A stretch of 64,000 bases of DNA. Source: Sediminibacillus albus. Its GTDB lineage: Bacteria; Bacillota; Bacilli; Bacillales; Amphibacillaceae. The stretch is taken from contig NZ_FNFL01000008.1 in NCBI RefSeq assembly GCF_900101125.1, forward strand, positions 62,001 to 126,000, read 5' to 3'. Numbering within the stretch: the first letter of the stretch is position 1; each line of letters starts with the position of its first letter. The position numbers were made by a program, and so were the translations under genes. This document shows, one piece after another, positions 39,247 through 47,679 of this stretch. The notes beneath the pieces were generated by a model. The model had not been told where the DNA came from, searched no databases, and saw nothing but the letters and a program-made list of their open reading frames with translations.

Positions 39247-39402
39247 AGAAAAACGGAGGACACCCGGTTAGCGACGAATTGAGTGGACTGACCGGTCCGA
39301 GATAAAGGATAGCCAAAAAGACGCTTGAACTTTTTGTGCTTGACTTATTGAAGGGACAGGGAAGGAAGTCAAGCGGGTCGCTGGTGTCCGCAGTTAGACA
39401 AT
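39247..39402 (+). repeat. 156-bp tandem repeat, copy 2
   Basis: Second complete unit, directly abutting copy 1. The terminal helix is perfect here (AGCGAC/GTCGCT next to GGACACC/GGTGTCC with a five-base bulge), and the GCTTGACTT/AAGTCAAGC hairpin is one pair longer than in copy 1. Confidence 0.95.
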
Positions 39403-39458
39403 AGAAAAACGGAGGACACCCGGTTAGCGACGAATTGAGTGGACGGACCGGTCTAGGA
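39403..39458 (+). repeat. 156-bp repeat, truncated copy 3
   Basis: About 56 bases identical to copy 2 for the first 42 and then diverging, ending just before the ispH terminator. Only the 5' half of the closing helix remains, so this copy cannot fold alone. Confidence 0.85.
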
Positions 39459-39469
39459 TAATTGTTTTA

Positions 39470-39506
39470 AAAAGGCATAACGTGGGTGTTCCACGTTATG
39501 CCTTTT
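39470..39506. terminator. Bidirectional terminator between yqfO repeats and ispH
   Basis: A 16-bp perfect stem AAAAGGCATAACGTGG / CCACGTTATGCCTTTT with a five-base loop. On the minus strand it is followed by a T-rich tail, so it mainly serves ispH. Confidence 0.92.
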
Positions 39507-39518
39507 GCTAACCAAAAT

Positions 39519-40469
39519 TTATTTTGCTTTTTTTACTTTTACTTTTGGCAGTATTTTCTTTTGTTCAACTTTCGACTGCAGGTCCCAAGTTTTTTCATTC
39601 GCTGCTTCAAAGTTTTCGATGAAACGAATGACTTCCTTAGTGATTGGTGTTGGAGTTGATGCACCAGCAGTTACAGCAACCTTGCTGACTCCTTCCAACC
39701 ATTCTAATTTGATTTCAGAAACGTCTGCAATCCGATAAGCTTTAGTGCCCGCAATATCTTGTGAAACCTGGGCAAGCCGATTGGAATTGTTGCTGCGTGG
39801 GTCTCCCACAACCAGGGTAAGATCGGCATCTTTTGCTTGTTCTGCGACAGCTTCCTGCCTCACCTGAGTAGCCATGCAGATTTCCTGGACCATCTCTGTC
39901 TGCGGGTATTTTTCTTTTACCTTCTGCATAACGTCATAAACATCCCATTGACTCATAGTTGTTTGGTTGGTTACGATGATCTTTTCAAAATCCATTTCCA
40001 GGTGTTCGACATCTTCTTCCGTTTGTACGAGGTGTACATGGCCTGGTGCAACTCCGATGGCACCCTCAGGTTCTGGATGGCCCTTTTTCCCGATATAAAC
40101 CACTTCATAGCCTTCTTGTACCTTTTCACGGATAAGATCATGGGTTCTCGTTACGTCAGGACATGTAGCATCTAATACAGTTAACCCTTTATTTCGGGCA
40201 CGTTCTTTTACCTCTGGTGAAACTCCGTGAGCAGTAAAAACAACCGTGCCTTCATTAATCTCATCAAGGAGATCTGCTCGATTCTTTCCATCTAGCGTGA
40301 TTACGCCTTCGCTTTCAAAAGCTTTGGTCACATGTGAATTATGGACAATCATTCCTAAAATATAAATAGGCCTAGGTAGATTTGGATCCTTTACAGCATT
40401 TTGGGCAATGACCATTGCATCTACTACTCCATAACAATAACCGCGCGGGGCTATTTTAATTACTTCCAT
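39519..40469 (-). CDS. ispH: 4-hydroxy-3-methylbut-2-enyl diphosphate reductase
   Basis: A 316-residue protein, B. subtilis length. The three cluster cysteines sit in GYCYGV (Cys near residue 13), DATCPDV and [10 protein letters not shown]; the active-site TNQTTMS and SNNSNRL loops are present. IspH is the last enzyme of the MEP isoprenoid pathway and uses a 4Fe-4S cluster. ATG 40469 is eight to nine bases after GGGGGA; the longer frame reaches 40502 without a site. It is transcribed against its neighbours, with its own promoter. Confidence 0.97.
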   Translation of the reverse strand: MEVIKIAPRGYCYGVVDAMVIAQNAVKDPNLPRPIYILGMIVHNSHVTKAFESEGVITLDGKNRADLLDEINEGTVVFTAHGVSPEVKERARNKGLTVLDATCPDVTRTHDLIREKVQEGYEVVYIGKKGHPEPEGAIGVAPGHVHLVQTEEDVEHLEMDFEKIIVTNQTTMSQWDVYDVMQKVKEKYPQTEMVQEICMATQVRQEAVAEQAKDADLTLVVGDPRSNNSNRLAQVSQDIAGTKAYRIADVSEIKLEWLEGVSKVAVTAGASTPTPITKEVIRFIENFEAANEKTWDLQSKVEQKKILPKVKVKKAK

Positions 40470-40533
40470 GATTGGTTCCCCCTCTGATATATATTCGCAC
40501 ATTCATTTTTTAGTTTTTAAGGGCATCACATTT

Positions 40534-40562
40534 ATTATAAAGGCAAAGCTAGTATATGACAA
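40534..40562 (-). promoter_or_regulatory. Sigma-A promoter of ispH
   Basis: On the minus strand: TTGTCA (40562-40557), 17-base spacer, perfect TATAAT (40539-40534), with a leader of about 58 bases. Confidence 0.85.
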
Positions 40563-40664
40563 AAATTATTGAAGGAAAAGCTTAGAGGAGTTCAAAATAT
40601 ATAAGGCAAAAGGCTTGTTGAATTGAAATTTCAGGATTATCGTGCAAAAAAAACCTGTCTGCCC

Positions 40665-40670
40665 TATAAT
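40665..40670 (+). promoter_or_regulatory. Putative -10 element of cshB
   Basis: TATAAT about 38 bases before cshB. The matching -35 (GTGCAA at 17 bases) is poor, so a second factor or a longer leader is possible. Confidence 0.4.
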
Positions 40671-40707
40671 AGGTAAGTAGCATAAGTCAACTTAAAGGAG
40701 TTTGTAA

Positions 40708-42021
40708 ATGAAGAGTCACCAATTTAAACAATATTCTTTGCATCCAATAATAAATGAAACGATTGATCGTTTAGAATTCCATAAACCAACCCCTATACAG
40801 GAAAAAGTCATTCCGGCGGTCTTAAGGGGGGAAAGTGTGATTGGCCAATCGCATACAGGGTCTGGCAAAACACATGCTTATTTACTACCTTTATTTAATC
40901 AAATAAATGAAGCGAAAAATGAAGTGCAATTTGTTATAACTGCCCCTACTAGGGAATTGGCAATCCAAATCCATGACGAAGTAAGGAAAATTATCCACTA
41001 CGCAAATAAAGATCACCGTTGGCATGCCAAACTGTTAATTGGCGGAACGGATAAAAAACGTTCAATTGAAAAATTAAAAGAACAACCTCACATTGTAGTA
41101 GGTACTCCTGGGAGAATTCTGGACCTTGTTAATGAGGGTGCTTTGGATTTTTCTGCTGCTAAATCATTTGTAGTCGATGAGGCTGATTTGATGCTTGATT
41201 TAGGTTTTATTCAAGAAGTAGACCAAATCTTAGTCAAAACAAACCAGGAAATTCAGCTGCTCGTTTTTTCTGCGACTATCCCTGAAAGGCTTCAGCCATT
41301 TTTAAAGAAATACTTGGAAAGTCCGGCATACTTGAAGGCCGATGAACAAAAACTTTCTCCAGAAACGATGGAACACCGGCTGGTTCCGTTAAGGCATCGT
41401 TCTACATCCGAGATGGTTTTCCGTATTTCTGAGGCAATTCATCCATATTTAGCGATAGTTTTTACGAATGGGAAGGAACTTGCTAATCAGTTGGCCAAGG
41501 AATTGACAGAAAGAGGAATGGAAGTGGGTCTTATCCATGGCGGATTATCGCCTAGGGAGAGAAAAAGAGTTTTAAAAGAGATTCAGAATTTACGCTATCA
41601 GTATATCGTAGCAACCGATTTAGCTGCTAGAGGCATTGATATAAAAGGGGTCAGCCATGTTATCAACGCACAGCTTCCCAAAGAGGAAGAATTTTATATC
41701 CATCGGGTCGGCAGAACGGCAAGAGCTGGAATGGAAGGAACAGCTATCAATTTATTCGCGGACAGTGATATTCAGTTAATTGAAAAGTTGGAGAAAAAAG
41801 GGTTAACGTTTACCAGCTATGATATCAAACAGGGTGAATGGATAGAGACGAAGTCTTGGAATGAACGTAGTACAAGAAAGAAAACAGAATCGGATACTGA
41901 AAAGGAAGCTTGGCGCAAGGTTAAAAAACCTAAAAAAGTAAAACCCGGTTATAAAAAGAAATTGAAACAAGAACAACAAAAGGTTAAGAAAAAGTTAAAT
42001 AGAAATAAGTACAAAAAATAA
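40708..42021 (+). CDS. cshB: DEAD-box RNA helicase CshB (YqfR)
   Basis: A 437-residue helicase: the Q motif ([13 protein letters not shown]), SHTGSGKT (motif I), PTRELA (Ia), VVDEADLML (II), FSATIP (III) and [10 protein letters not shown] (VI), followed by a very basic tail (about 390-437, rich in Lys) for RNA binding. In B. subtilis CshB works in cold adaptation and RNA restructuring. ATG 40708 follows AAAGGAG. It runs with nfo downstream, which has its own -10 element. Confidence 0.96.
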   Translation: MKSHQFKQYSLHPIINETIDRLEFHKPTPIQEKVIPAVLRGESVIGQSHTGSGKTHAYLLPLFNQINEAKNEVQFVITAPTRELAIQIHDEVRKIIHYANKDHRWHAKLLIGGTDKKRSIEKLKEQPHIVVGTPGRILDLVNEGALDFSAAKSFVVDEADLMLDLGFIQEVDQILVKTNQEIQLLVFSATIPERLQPFLKKYLESPAYLKADEQKLSPETMEHRLVPLRHRSTSEMVFRISEAIHPYLAIVFTNGKELANQLAKELTERGMEVGLIHGGLSPRERKRVLKEIQNLRYQYIVATDLAARGIDIKGVSHVINAQLPKEEEFYIHRVGRTARAGMEGTAINLFADSDIQLIEKLEKKGLTFTSYDIKQGEWIETKSWNERSTRKKTESDTEKEAWRKVKKPKKVKPGYKKKLKQEQQKVKKKLNRNKYKK

Positions 42022-42030
42022 TCATTATTA

Positions 42031-42039
42031 TGTTATAAT
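42031..42039 (+). promoter_or_regulatory. Extended -10 promoter of nfo
   Basis: TGTTATAAT, a TGn-TATAAT extended -10, ten bases after the cshB stop; no clear -35. Confidence 0.5.
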
Positions 42040-42073
42040 CTTTTTAGATAAAGAGAGAAAGAAGGTGGAGGGA

Positions 42074-42967
42074 TTGTTGAAATTAGGTTCCCATGTTTCC
42101 ATGAGCGGAAAAAAGATGCTGTTAGGTTCCAGTGAAGAAGCTGCTTCCTATGGTTCAAATACTTTTATGATTTATACTGGAGCACCGCAAAACACTAGGC
42201 GCCGCCCAATTGAAGAATTGAATATTGAAGAGGGACGCAGGCACATGACAGAAAAGGGTATAGCAGATATAGTCGTCCATGCCCCTTATATTATTAATAT
42301 AGGAAATTCTAATAAAAAAGAGACTTTTGAATTGGGCGTCAACTTTTTAAGAAGTGAAATTGAACGGACGGAAGCGATTGGAGCTGATCAGATTGTTCTT
42401 CATCCAGGTGCCCATGTTGGAGCCGGGGAAGAAAAAGGAATAGAAAAAATCATTGAAGGGCTAAATGAAGTGCTTCATAAAGACCAGAAAGTGCAAATAG
42501 CATTAGAAACAATGGCTGGGAAAGGATCAGAAATTGGCAGGAATTTTGAACAGCTGGCCAGAATTATTGATGGTGTTACTCATAACGAGAAGCTATCTAT
42601 ATGCTTTGATACCTGTCATACTCATGATGCAGGCTATGATATTATTAATGACTTTGATGGTGTGCTAAATGAGTTTGACCGAATAATAGGCTTGGAAAGG
42701 ATAAAGGTTGTCCACGTTAATGACAGCAAAAATACCTGCGGAGCCGGAAAAGACCGCCATGAGAATATTGGGTTTGGATACATTGGATTTGACGCACTCC
42801 GTTATATTGTACACCACCCGCAGTTGGAAGAACTGCCTAAAATCTTGGAAACACCATATGTAGGCGAAGATAAAAAGAGTAAAAGGCCTCCTTATAAATT
42901 TGAAATTGATATGCTAAAAGGAAAATCGTTCGTAACCGACTTAAAGGAACAAATAGTTACTCAATAA
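42074..42967 (+). CDS. nfo: Endonuclease IV (AP endonuclease Nfo)
   Basis: A 297-residue TIM-barrel nuclease, the B. subtilis length, with the zinc-site stretches [30 protein letters not shown] and EIDMLKG. It cuts at abasic sites in base-excision repair. TTG 42074 gives [12 protein letters not shown], matching the family N-terminus; TTG 42077 has better spacing to AAGGTGG and cannot be excluded. A near-perfect palindromic terminator follows. Confidence 0.95.
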   Translation: MLKLGSHVSMSGKKMLLGSSEEAASYGSNTFMIYTGAPQNTRRRPIEELNIEEGRRHMTEKGIADIVVHAPYIINIGNSNKKETFELGVNFLRSEIERTEAIGADQIVLHPGAHVGAGEEKGIEKIIEGLNEVLHKDQKVQIALETMAGKGSEIGRNFEQLARIIDGVTHNEKLSICFDTCHTHDAGYDIINDFDGVLNEFDRIIGLERIKVVHVNDSKNTCGAGKDRHENIGFGYIGFDALRYIVHHPQLEELPKILETPYVGEDKKSKRPPYKFEIDMLKGKSFVTDLKEQIVTQ

Positions 42968-42979
42968 TTATCAGAATGG

Positions 42980-43015
42980 ACAGCTGCCTGTTAACAGGCA
43001 GCTGTTTTTATTTTA
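42980..43015 (+). terminator. Intrinsic terminator after nfo
   Basis: ACAGCTGCCTGTT / AACAGGCAGCTGT, a perfect 26-base palindrome, then TTTTATTTT. Confidence 0.92.
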
Positions 43016-43089
43016 GCTTGTGCCGGTTCTTCGTTGATTTTAATTTTCATTAAATTAAGAAATGTTTACTTAGCAGACAAAGAGGGAAA

Positions 43090-43374
43090 TTAATTGAACC
43101 AAGAGTCAATTCCGTACTCTTTTGTCAGCTGTTTAAATAGTCGATTTGTTTTTTGTGCTGTTTCCACGTTAGTAATTTTGGCCAAGCGTTTGAAAAGCAT
43201 CATTCGGTCTTCTTCATTGAATGGATCAAAGTCAGCCTTTTGTAAGTAAGCGGATATTTGAGCTGCTTGTTTTCTGGAAAGAGAAATATCATATTGCTCA
43301 CTATAATAGAGCAAGTCTTCTGTACTTATTTGTTTTAATTTTTTCAGAATCATCGTTTTTATCATGCTGTTCAT
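43090..43374 (-). CDS. yqfT: YqfT-like protein (DUF2624)
   Basis: A 94-residue, probably all-helical cytosolic protein. The composition and motifs such as EDLLYYSEQYDISLSRKQA and position beside nfo match B. subtilis YqfT (DUF2624); no function is known. ATG 43374 is preceded by AGAAAGGG at a proper distance on the minus strand. It points toward nfo and away from the transglycosylase gene. Confidence 0.75.
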   Translation of the reverse strand: MNSMIKTMILKKLKQISTEDLLYYSEQYDISLSRKQAAQISAYLQKADFDPFNEEDRMMLFKRLAKITNVETAQKTNRLFKQLTKEYGIDSWFN

Positions 43375-43445
43375 ACAAAAACCCTTTCTTCATTTAGGAA
43401 ATCTGTAAATAATTAAAGTCACCTTTTACATACGGATTTTCTGTT

Positions 43446-43462
43446 CTTCATACTGTATGAAG
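43446..43462. repeat. 17-bp inverted repeat between divergent genes
   Basis: CTTCATA CTG TATGAAG in the 210-base gap between yqfT (minus) and the transglycosylase gene (plus). A candidate operator; the cognate regulator is not known. Confidence 0.4.
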
Positions 43463-43584
43463 CAGCCTGTTGATTTGTGCCGGCCGAAGAGGATAAGTAA
43501 AATTAATTGCAATATGTTTTAGCAGCCGATAGTATGGATTCTTGTGATTGGATGATATGTTGGAGCAGTAAGGAGTGAATTACT

Positions 43585-44322
43585 TTGGGTTTTGGAAATA
43601 ATACTGGTTCCAAACCACTAGCCATATTAATCTTTTGTGCACTCTTATTATTTATTATGAATGGCTATGCAGATGGGAACCAGGAAATGGATGCAATTGC
43701 GCAAGAAAAGAACGAAATAAAACAAGAAATCACGCAATTAAAACAGGAAAATAAACAATTACGGTCCCAAAATGAGTATCTACAAACCGAAGAAGTGAAA
43801 ACTAAGGAAAAAAGCGGGTATTTGACGTGGCCGAAAATAGAACAAATTGCTGATACATTTGTAGAAGAGAGCAATGGGAATTTCAAAAAGTCCTGGGCCC
43901 TTTATTTAGTGAAGGAGTCTCAAAAATTTGAGATTGACCCAAAAGTTGTTTATGAATTGTTGAAAGTGGAAACAGGAGGAACTTTTGACACAGAATTAGT
44001 CGGACCCGAGACAAAGTATGGCCGTGCCTATGGAATGGGCCAATTCATGAAAAACACCGCACCATGGGTCGCAGAGATGGCAGGACTTCCATACAGCGAA
44101 GAGTTGTTATTTGATCCTTATTATTCCATGCAGCTATCGATAGTTTATTTAGATTATTTACATCATGAGTATGGAAATTGGGAAGAAGCCTTGACCGCTT
44201 ATCATCGAGGGATGGGTGGTTTAGAACAATATGTACAGGAAAACGGAGATGCGAAAAGCTGGTATGCTGTAGAAATCCTTTCAAAAGCAAAAACACAACA
44301 AGCGGTTGTTTCAGCAGACTGA
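43585..44322 (+). CDS. Membrane-anchored lytic transglycosylase (SLT domain)
   Basis: A 245-residue protein: one N-terminal hydrophobic anchor or signal (about 11-27), a coiled coil (about 31-70, ITQLKQENKQLRSQN) and an SLT domain with the catalytic glutamate probably in ELLKVETGG near residue 135, plus YGMGQFM and YHRGMGGLE further on. It is expected to cleave peptidoglycan glycan strands outside the membrane. TTG 43585 is six bases after AAGGAGTGA. I do not recall an orthologue at this place in B. subtilis, so it may be a lineage-specific insertion between yqfT and yqfX. Confidence 0.88.
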   Translation: MGFGNNTGSKPLAILIFCALLLFIMNGYADGNQEMDAIAQEKNEIKQEITQLKQENKQLRSQNEYLQTEEVKTKEKSGYLTWPKIEQIADTFVEESNGNFKKSWALYLVKESQKFEIDPKVVYELLKVETGGTFDTELVGPETKYGRAYGMGQFMKNTAPWVAEMAGLPYSEELLFDPYYSMQLSIVYLDYLHHEYGNWEEALTAYHRGMGGLEQYVQENGDAKSWYAVEILSKAKTQQAVVSAD

Positions 44323-44328
44323 CGAACA

Positions 44329-44371
44329 TTAGGGCTGACCTTATAAAAAGATCAGCCCTAATTGTTTTTTC
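44329..44371 (+). terminator. Intrinsic terminator after the transglycosylase gene
   Basis: TTAGGGCTGA / TCAGCCCTAA stem with a T-rich tail. Confidence 0.9.
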
Positions 44372-44457
44372 CTTGATTAGAATTATCTACCGCGTAATAT
44401 CAGCGTTGATCTTCATAAACTATAGAAGCACCTTGATAAGAAAGCGAGGATGTTACT

Positions 44458-44904
44458 ATGGATGAGACGCCAAGAAACAAACAAAATGACGATATAGAGG
44501 ATGCTCCAAAGTTTGGAGAGGAATCACCAGGTCCTGTATCAGCAAGACAACAAGGCGCCCAGTCTATGCCTCCCCGGGATCCAGATGAGCAGTATATTCT
44601 GGATGAACCTTATAAAAGGGACGAAGAAATGGCGCAAGAGCTCACCGCTACTGAATTTAATCAGCCGGTAAGCTCAGGAGAAAAGGAAACAAATATGAAA
44701 TCCGAAGTACAAACAGGCTTTGGATGGTTAGCTGTCATTTTGGCAGTGCTGTCTTTTTTCATGCTTCCAGTCGTACTTGGAGCTGCCGCTGTCATTTTTG
44801 GTTTCGTTTCAAGAAATCGTGGTGCACACACTTTAGGAAACACAGCAATTATTGCTGGTGCTGTTTCCATTATTATTTCGTTATTTTTAGCCCCCTTTGT
44901 ATAA
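44458..44904 (+). CDS. yqfX: YqfX-like membrane protein
   Basis: A 148-residue protein: an acidic, Pro/Gln-rich, probably disordered N-terminal 85 residues and two C-terminal membrane helices (about 88-112 and 122-147) of the DUF4190 type with a Gly/Ala-rich character. It corresponds to B. subtilis YqfX by position next to ispG. Role unknown. ATG 44458 follows AAGCGAGGATGTT. Convergent with ispG through a shared terminator. Confidence 0.8.
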   Translation: MDETPRNKQNDDIEDAPKFGEESPGPVSARQQGAQSMPPRDPDEQYILDEPYKRDEEMAQELTATEFNQPVSSGEKETNMKSEVQTGFGWLAVILAVLSFFMLPVVLGAAAVIFGFVSRNRGAHTLGNTAIIAGAVSIIISLFLAPFV

Positions 44905-44906
44905 AG

Positions 44907-44942
44907 AAAGAGCTGGTTCCTTACTGGAACCAGCTCTTTTCA
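44907..44942. terminator. Bidirectional terminator between yqfX and ispG
   Basis: AAAGAGCTGGTTCC / GGAACCAGCTCTTT, a 14-bp stem with T runs on both strands. Confidence 0.92.
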
Positions 44943-44946
44943 TTGC

Positions 44947-46056
44947 TTATGCTTCTTGTTTGTTTTCTTCTTCTTTTTGCTTAGCAAAATATTCTTCGGC
45001 AATCCGGTCAACTTCAATTTTCAATTCATCAACCATGGTTTCTTCCGGTACTTTGCGGATTATTTCTCCGTGACGGAACAATAAGCCTTCACCGCGGGCG
45101 CCGGCAATGCCAATATCCGCCTCTCTTGCTTCGCCTGGCCCGTTAACAGCACAACCTAGCACTGCTACTTTTATTGGCGCCTTAATCGTCGAGATGTACT
45201 CCTCGACTTCGTTAGCAATGGAGATCAAGTCAATTTCTATCCGCCCACAGGTAGGGCAGGATATCAATGTCGCCGCATTGGAAGCGAGCCCGAAGGATTT
45301 TAGTAATTCCCTCGCTACTTTAACTTCCTCCACAGGATCAGCACTCAAGGAAATTCTCATTGTGTTGCCAATCCCTTTGCTTAGGATAGCTCCCAGACCG
45401 GCAGAACTCTTGACTGTTCCGGCAAACAATGTACCGGATTCGGTTATGCCGAGATGGAGCGGATAATCAATTGCATCGGCTGCTTTCTCATAAGCTTCGA
45501 TCGCCAATGGAACATCAGATGCTTTCATGGAAACAACTATATCGTGGAAATCAAGCTCTTCCAGAATTTTGATATGGTGCAAAGCACTTTCAACCATACC
45601 ATCGGCAGTTGGATAGCCATATTTTTCAATAATATGTCTTTCCAATGATCCAGCATTAACACCGATCCGAATCGGGATGCCTTTAGCCTTTGCAGCGTTG
45701 ACAACAGCCTCGACTTTATCGCGTTTACCGATATTTCCTGGATTTATTCTAATCTTATCAGCACCGCCTTCAATTGCTTTCAAGGCAAGCTTATAATTAA
45801 AATGAATATCAACGACTAATGGTATATTAATCCTTTTCTTAATTTCGGGAATCGCATCTGCTGCACGGTCATCCGGGCATGCGACACGGACAATTTGGCA
45901 GCCGGCTTCTTCCAAACGATTTATTTCATTAACAGTTGCTTCAACATCATGTGTTTTCGTTGTTGTCATTGATTGGATGACAACTTCATTTTTACCCCCG
46001 ACCATCACATTTCCTACCTTGACTGGACGTGTATTTTTTCTGTGGGTTATTGCCAT
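44947..46056 (-). CDS. ispG: 4-hydroxy-3-methylbut-2-en-1-yl diphosphate synthase
   Basis: A 369-residue protein with a TIM barrel ([15 protein letters not shown] near the start, [15 protein letters not shown]) and a C-terminal 4Fe-4S domain with SCPTCGR and [10 protein letters not shown]. It performs the penultimate step of the MEP pathway; IspH, the next enzyme, is encoded about 5 kb away. The start ATG 46056 gives [15 protein letters not shown], as in relatives; an upstream frame extends to 46110. A minus-strand TATAAT lies upstream but without a good -35. Confidence 0.97.
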   Translation of the reverse strand: MAITHRKNTRPVKVGNVMVGGKNEVVIQSMTTTKTHDVEATVNEINRLEEAGCQIVRVACPDDRAADAIPEIKKRINIPLVVDIHFNYKLALKAIEGGADKIRINPGNIGKRDKVEAVVNAAKAKGIPIRIGVNAGSLERHIIEKYGYPTADGMVESALHHIKILEELDFHDIVVSMKASDVPLAIEAYEKAADAIDYPLHLGITESGTLFAGTVKSSAGLGAILSKGIGNTMRISLSADPVEEVKVARELLKSFGLASNAATLISCPTCGRIEIDLISIANEVEEYISTIKAPIKVAVLGCAVNGPGEAREADIGIAGARGEGLLFRHGEIIRKVPEETMVDELKIEVDRIAEEYFAKQKEEENKQEA

Positions 46057-46172
46057 AAATGAATCGCTCCTTTGCTTAATCGCGAAAAAAAGTGGTAATT
46101 TACGTACCATTGCTTATTATAAGGGGAAAAAGCAGAAATGAGAAGTGACAAACCTTAAAAAGTAACGTATTT

Positions 46173-46541
46173 CTATGGTTGGTTATTATATACTGGAAAC
46201 TTATATATCATATCTGGTTCTATTTGATGGGGGTCAGCGTCCGGATTAAGTGTCTGAAAATCCTTGATTACCTGTTCGATTGAAAGTTGTGTATCTCTCC
46301 GATTGATATCCTCTACAATAGTAAGCACTGTATCACCGGGGTGCACTTTTACTTCTAATATTTGAAATGCGTCGGTTTCCTTTTGTTTATTTCCCGAAGA
46401 TTGTTCAGGCTTTTCAGGCATTGAAACAGCCGTTCCATTATCTTTTCCTGGAACAGGAGTACCGACAGTTAAATCCTTATAAACACTCGATATAAATAAT
46501 ATAATTAGAATGAAGATAAAAGTTTTTTTAAAAAATCCCAT
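46173..46541 (-). CDS. yqfZ: YqfZ-like LysM protein (sporulation)
   Basis: A 122-residue protein with an N-terminal membrane segment (about 6-24), a polar linker and a C-terminal LysM domain (about 70-120, VKVHPGDTVLTIVEDIN through MIYKFPVY) that should bind peptidoglycan. The position next to ispG matches B. subtilis yqfZ, a sporulation-phase gene. The upstream minus strand has a sigma-E-like element (separate entry). ATG 46541 lies after GAGGGGG. Confidence 0.85.
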   Translation of the reverse strand: MGFFKKTFIFILIILFISSVYKDLTVGTPVPGKDNGTAVSMPEKPEQSSGNKQKETDAFQILEVKVHPGDTVLTIVEDINRRDTQLSIEQVIKDFQTLNPDADPHQIEPDMIYKFPVYNNQP

Positions 46542-46566
46542 TATCTGCTGCCCCCTCGCCTTCTAT

Positions 46567-46595
46567 ATAGTATTTCTACAAAAAATTTAAATACC
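46567..46595 (-). promoter_or_regulatory. Sigma-E-like promoter of yqfZ
   Basis: On the minus strand GGTATTT, 14 bases, AATACTAT. It resembles the sigma-E pattern (KMATATT ... CATACAnT) with one or two mismatches and fits the expected mother-cell expression. Confidence 0.4.
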
Positions 46596-46662
46596 TTTTT
46601 TTGAAACGAAAAATAATGTACGCTCGTAATATAGATAAGCGTTTAAAGAGGGAGCGATTTAC

Positions 46663-47295
46663 ATGGAGGGGTTTTCGGCTGATTGGATATGTTTCATTAT
46701 AACTGGATTAGGAACGCTGTTTTTGTTCGGGGAATTATTAATAAACATGCGAGGCTTATTCGGCTTACTTGGTTTAGGCTTTATTACTGTGTATTTTCTG
46801 TCTTATTTAGCGCCTGGCGCGTTTATTGCTATGCTGGTAATATATCTGGTGGGTTTACTCTTAATTATTATTGATGGAAAATTACTTAATGATGGAACGC
46901 TTGCGACGATCGGAGCGGTTTGTATGATTTTATCCATTGGCTTGAGTTCTCCCAATTGGACAGCAGGGCTCTATGGCATAATTGGCGTAATTGTCGGGGG
47001 CTTTTGTTCTCTGTTTTTTCTTAAGGTTTTCAAAAGAAGAGATATGTGGACTAAGCTCGCTTTGGCGGATCAGCTAACAGGGGACAAAGGGTATAATTCG
47101 ATGAATCAAACCTACGAAATGCTTTTAGGAAGGCAGGGGCTTACTTTGACTGACATGCGTCCAGTAGGAACGATTAAAATCGGAGAGTCGGAATATAGTG
47201 CGGTAACCAATGGGCAGTGGATTGAAAGAAACACCCCTGTACAAGTGATTCAAGTAGATGGAACGAAAATTCTTGTATCAAAACAGACAAAGTAA
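46663..47295 (+). CDS. Short NfeD-like membrane protein
   Basis: A 210-residue protein with four or five membrane helices (about 8-30, 32-50, 53-72, 78-96, 100-122) and a C-terminal OB-fold NfeD domain (about 150-208, GRQGLTLTDMRPVGTIKI and TPVQVIQVDGTKILV). It lacks the ClpP-like protease domain of the long form at 16526. Short NfeD proteins usually sit beside a flotillin gene; none is adjacent here. ATG 46663 follows GGGAGCGATTT. Single gene with a terminator. Confidence 0.85.
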   Translation: MEGFSADWICFIITGLGTLFLFGELLINMRGLFGLLGLGFITVYFLSYLAPGAFIAMLVIYLVGLLLIIIDGKLLNDGTLATIGAVCMILSIGLSSPNWTAGLYGIIGVIVGGFCSLFFLKVFKRRDMWTKLALADQLTGDKGYNSMNQTYEMLLGRQGLTLTDMRPVGTIKIGESEYSAVTNGQWIERNTPVQVIQVDGTKILVSKQTK

Positions 47296-47313
47296 CACAA
47301 GATAATAAAACAC

Positions 47314-47350
47314 AAAAAAGCATTACATCTATGGATGTAATGCTTTTTTG
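47314..47350 (+). terminator. Intrinsic terminator after the short NfeD gene
   Basis: AAAAAAGCATTACATC / GATGTAATGCTTTTTT, a 16-bp perfect stem. The following 47351-47602 shows no gene. Confidence 0.95.
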
Positions 47351-47602
47351 GACGCGCCGTGGCTAAGCCCAGCCGCAGTTCTTACGATATTATAAGTTTT
47401 TTATGCGGATTTATCGATTTTTTTGCATGCGGCAAGATTGCAACTAAACTTATGGGGTACATATCAAGGAAAGGAGATATTTAGCAGAGAGAAAATAACG
47501 AACTATTGCCGGTATTAGATTGGTTGTTTTTCCACCTTAAGGAAATTAATTGCTTTGTTTTTAAGAGAAATGTAAATTTAACGTAAATTTTCGCGAAAAA
47601 TC

Positions 47603-47631
47603 TTTACAAACTCTTCTGGTTTAATTAATAA
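47603..47631 (+). promoter_or_regulatory. Sigma-A promoter of the Na/Pi-PhoU gene
   Basis: TTTACA, 17-base spacer, TAATAA (47626-47631). Its predicted start near 47638 leaves almost no leader for TTG 47644, which supports the start at 47680. Confidence 0.6.
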
Positions 47632-47679
47632 TGAGAAGGGCATTTGGAACTTAAACAGCATGTGAAGGGATGGGGAACG

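Noticed and set aside
39005-39316. A 103-codon minus-strand frame with internally repeated peptide
   Set aside because: It arises from the 156-bp repeat and the yqfO coding strand; no ribosome site, and it depends on repeat translation.
39091-39460. CRISPR array or insertion sequence
   Set aside because: Repeat units are 156 bases, abut without unique spacers, and contain no transposase; not CRISPR and not an IS.
39093-39518. Prophage or mobile island at the yqfO-ispH junction
   Set aside because: Both flanking genes follow the normal Bacillus order, and only the small repeat lies between them.
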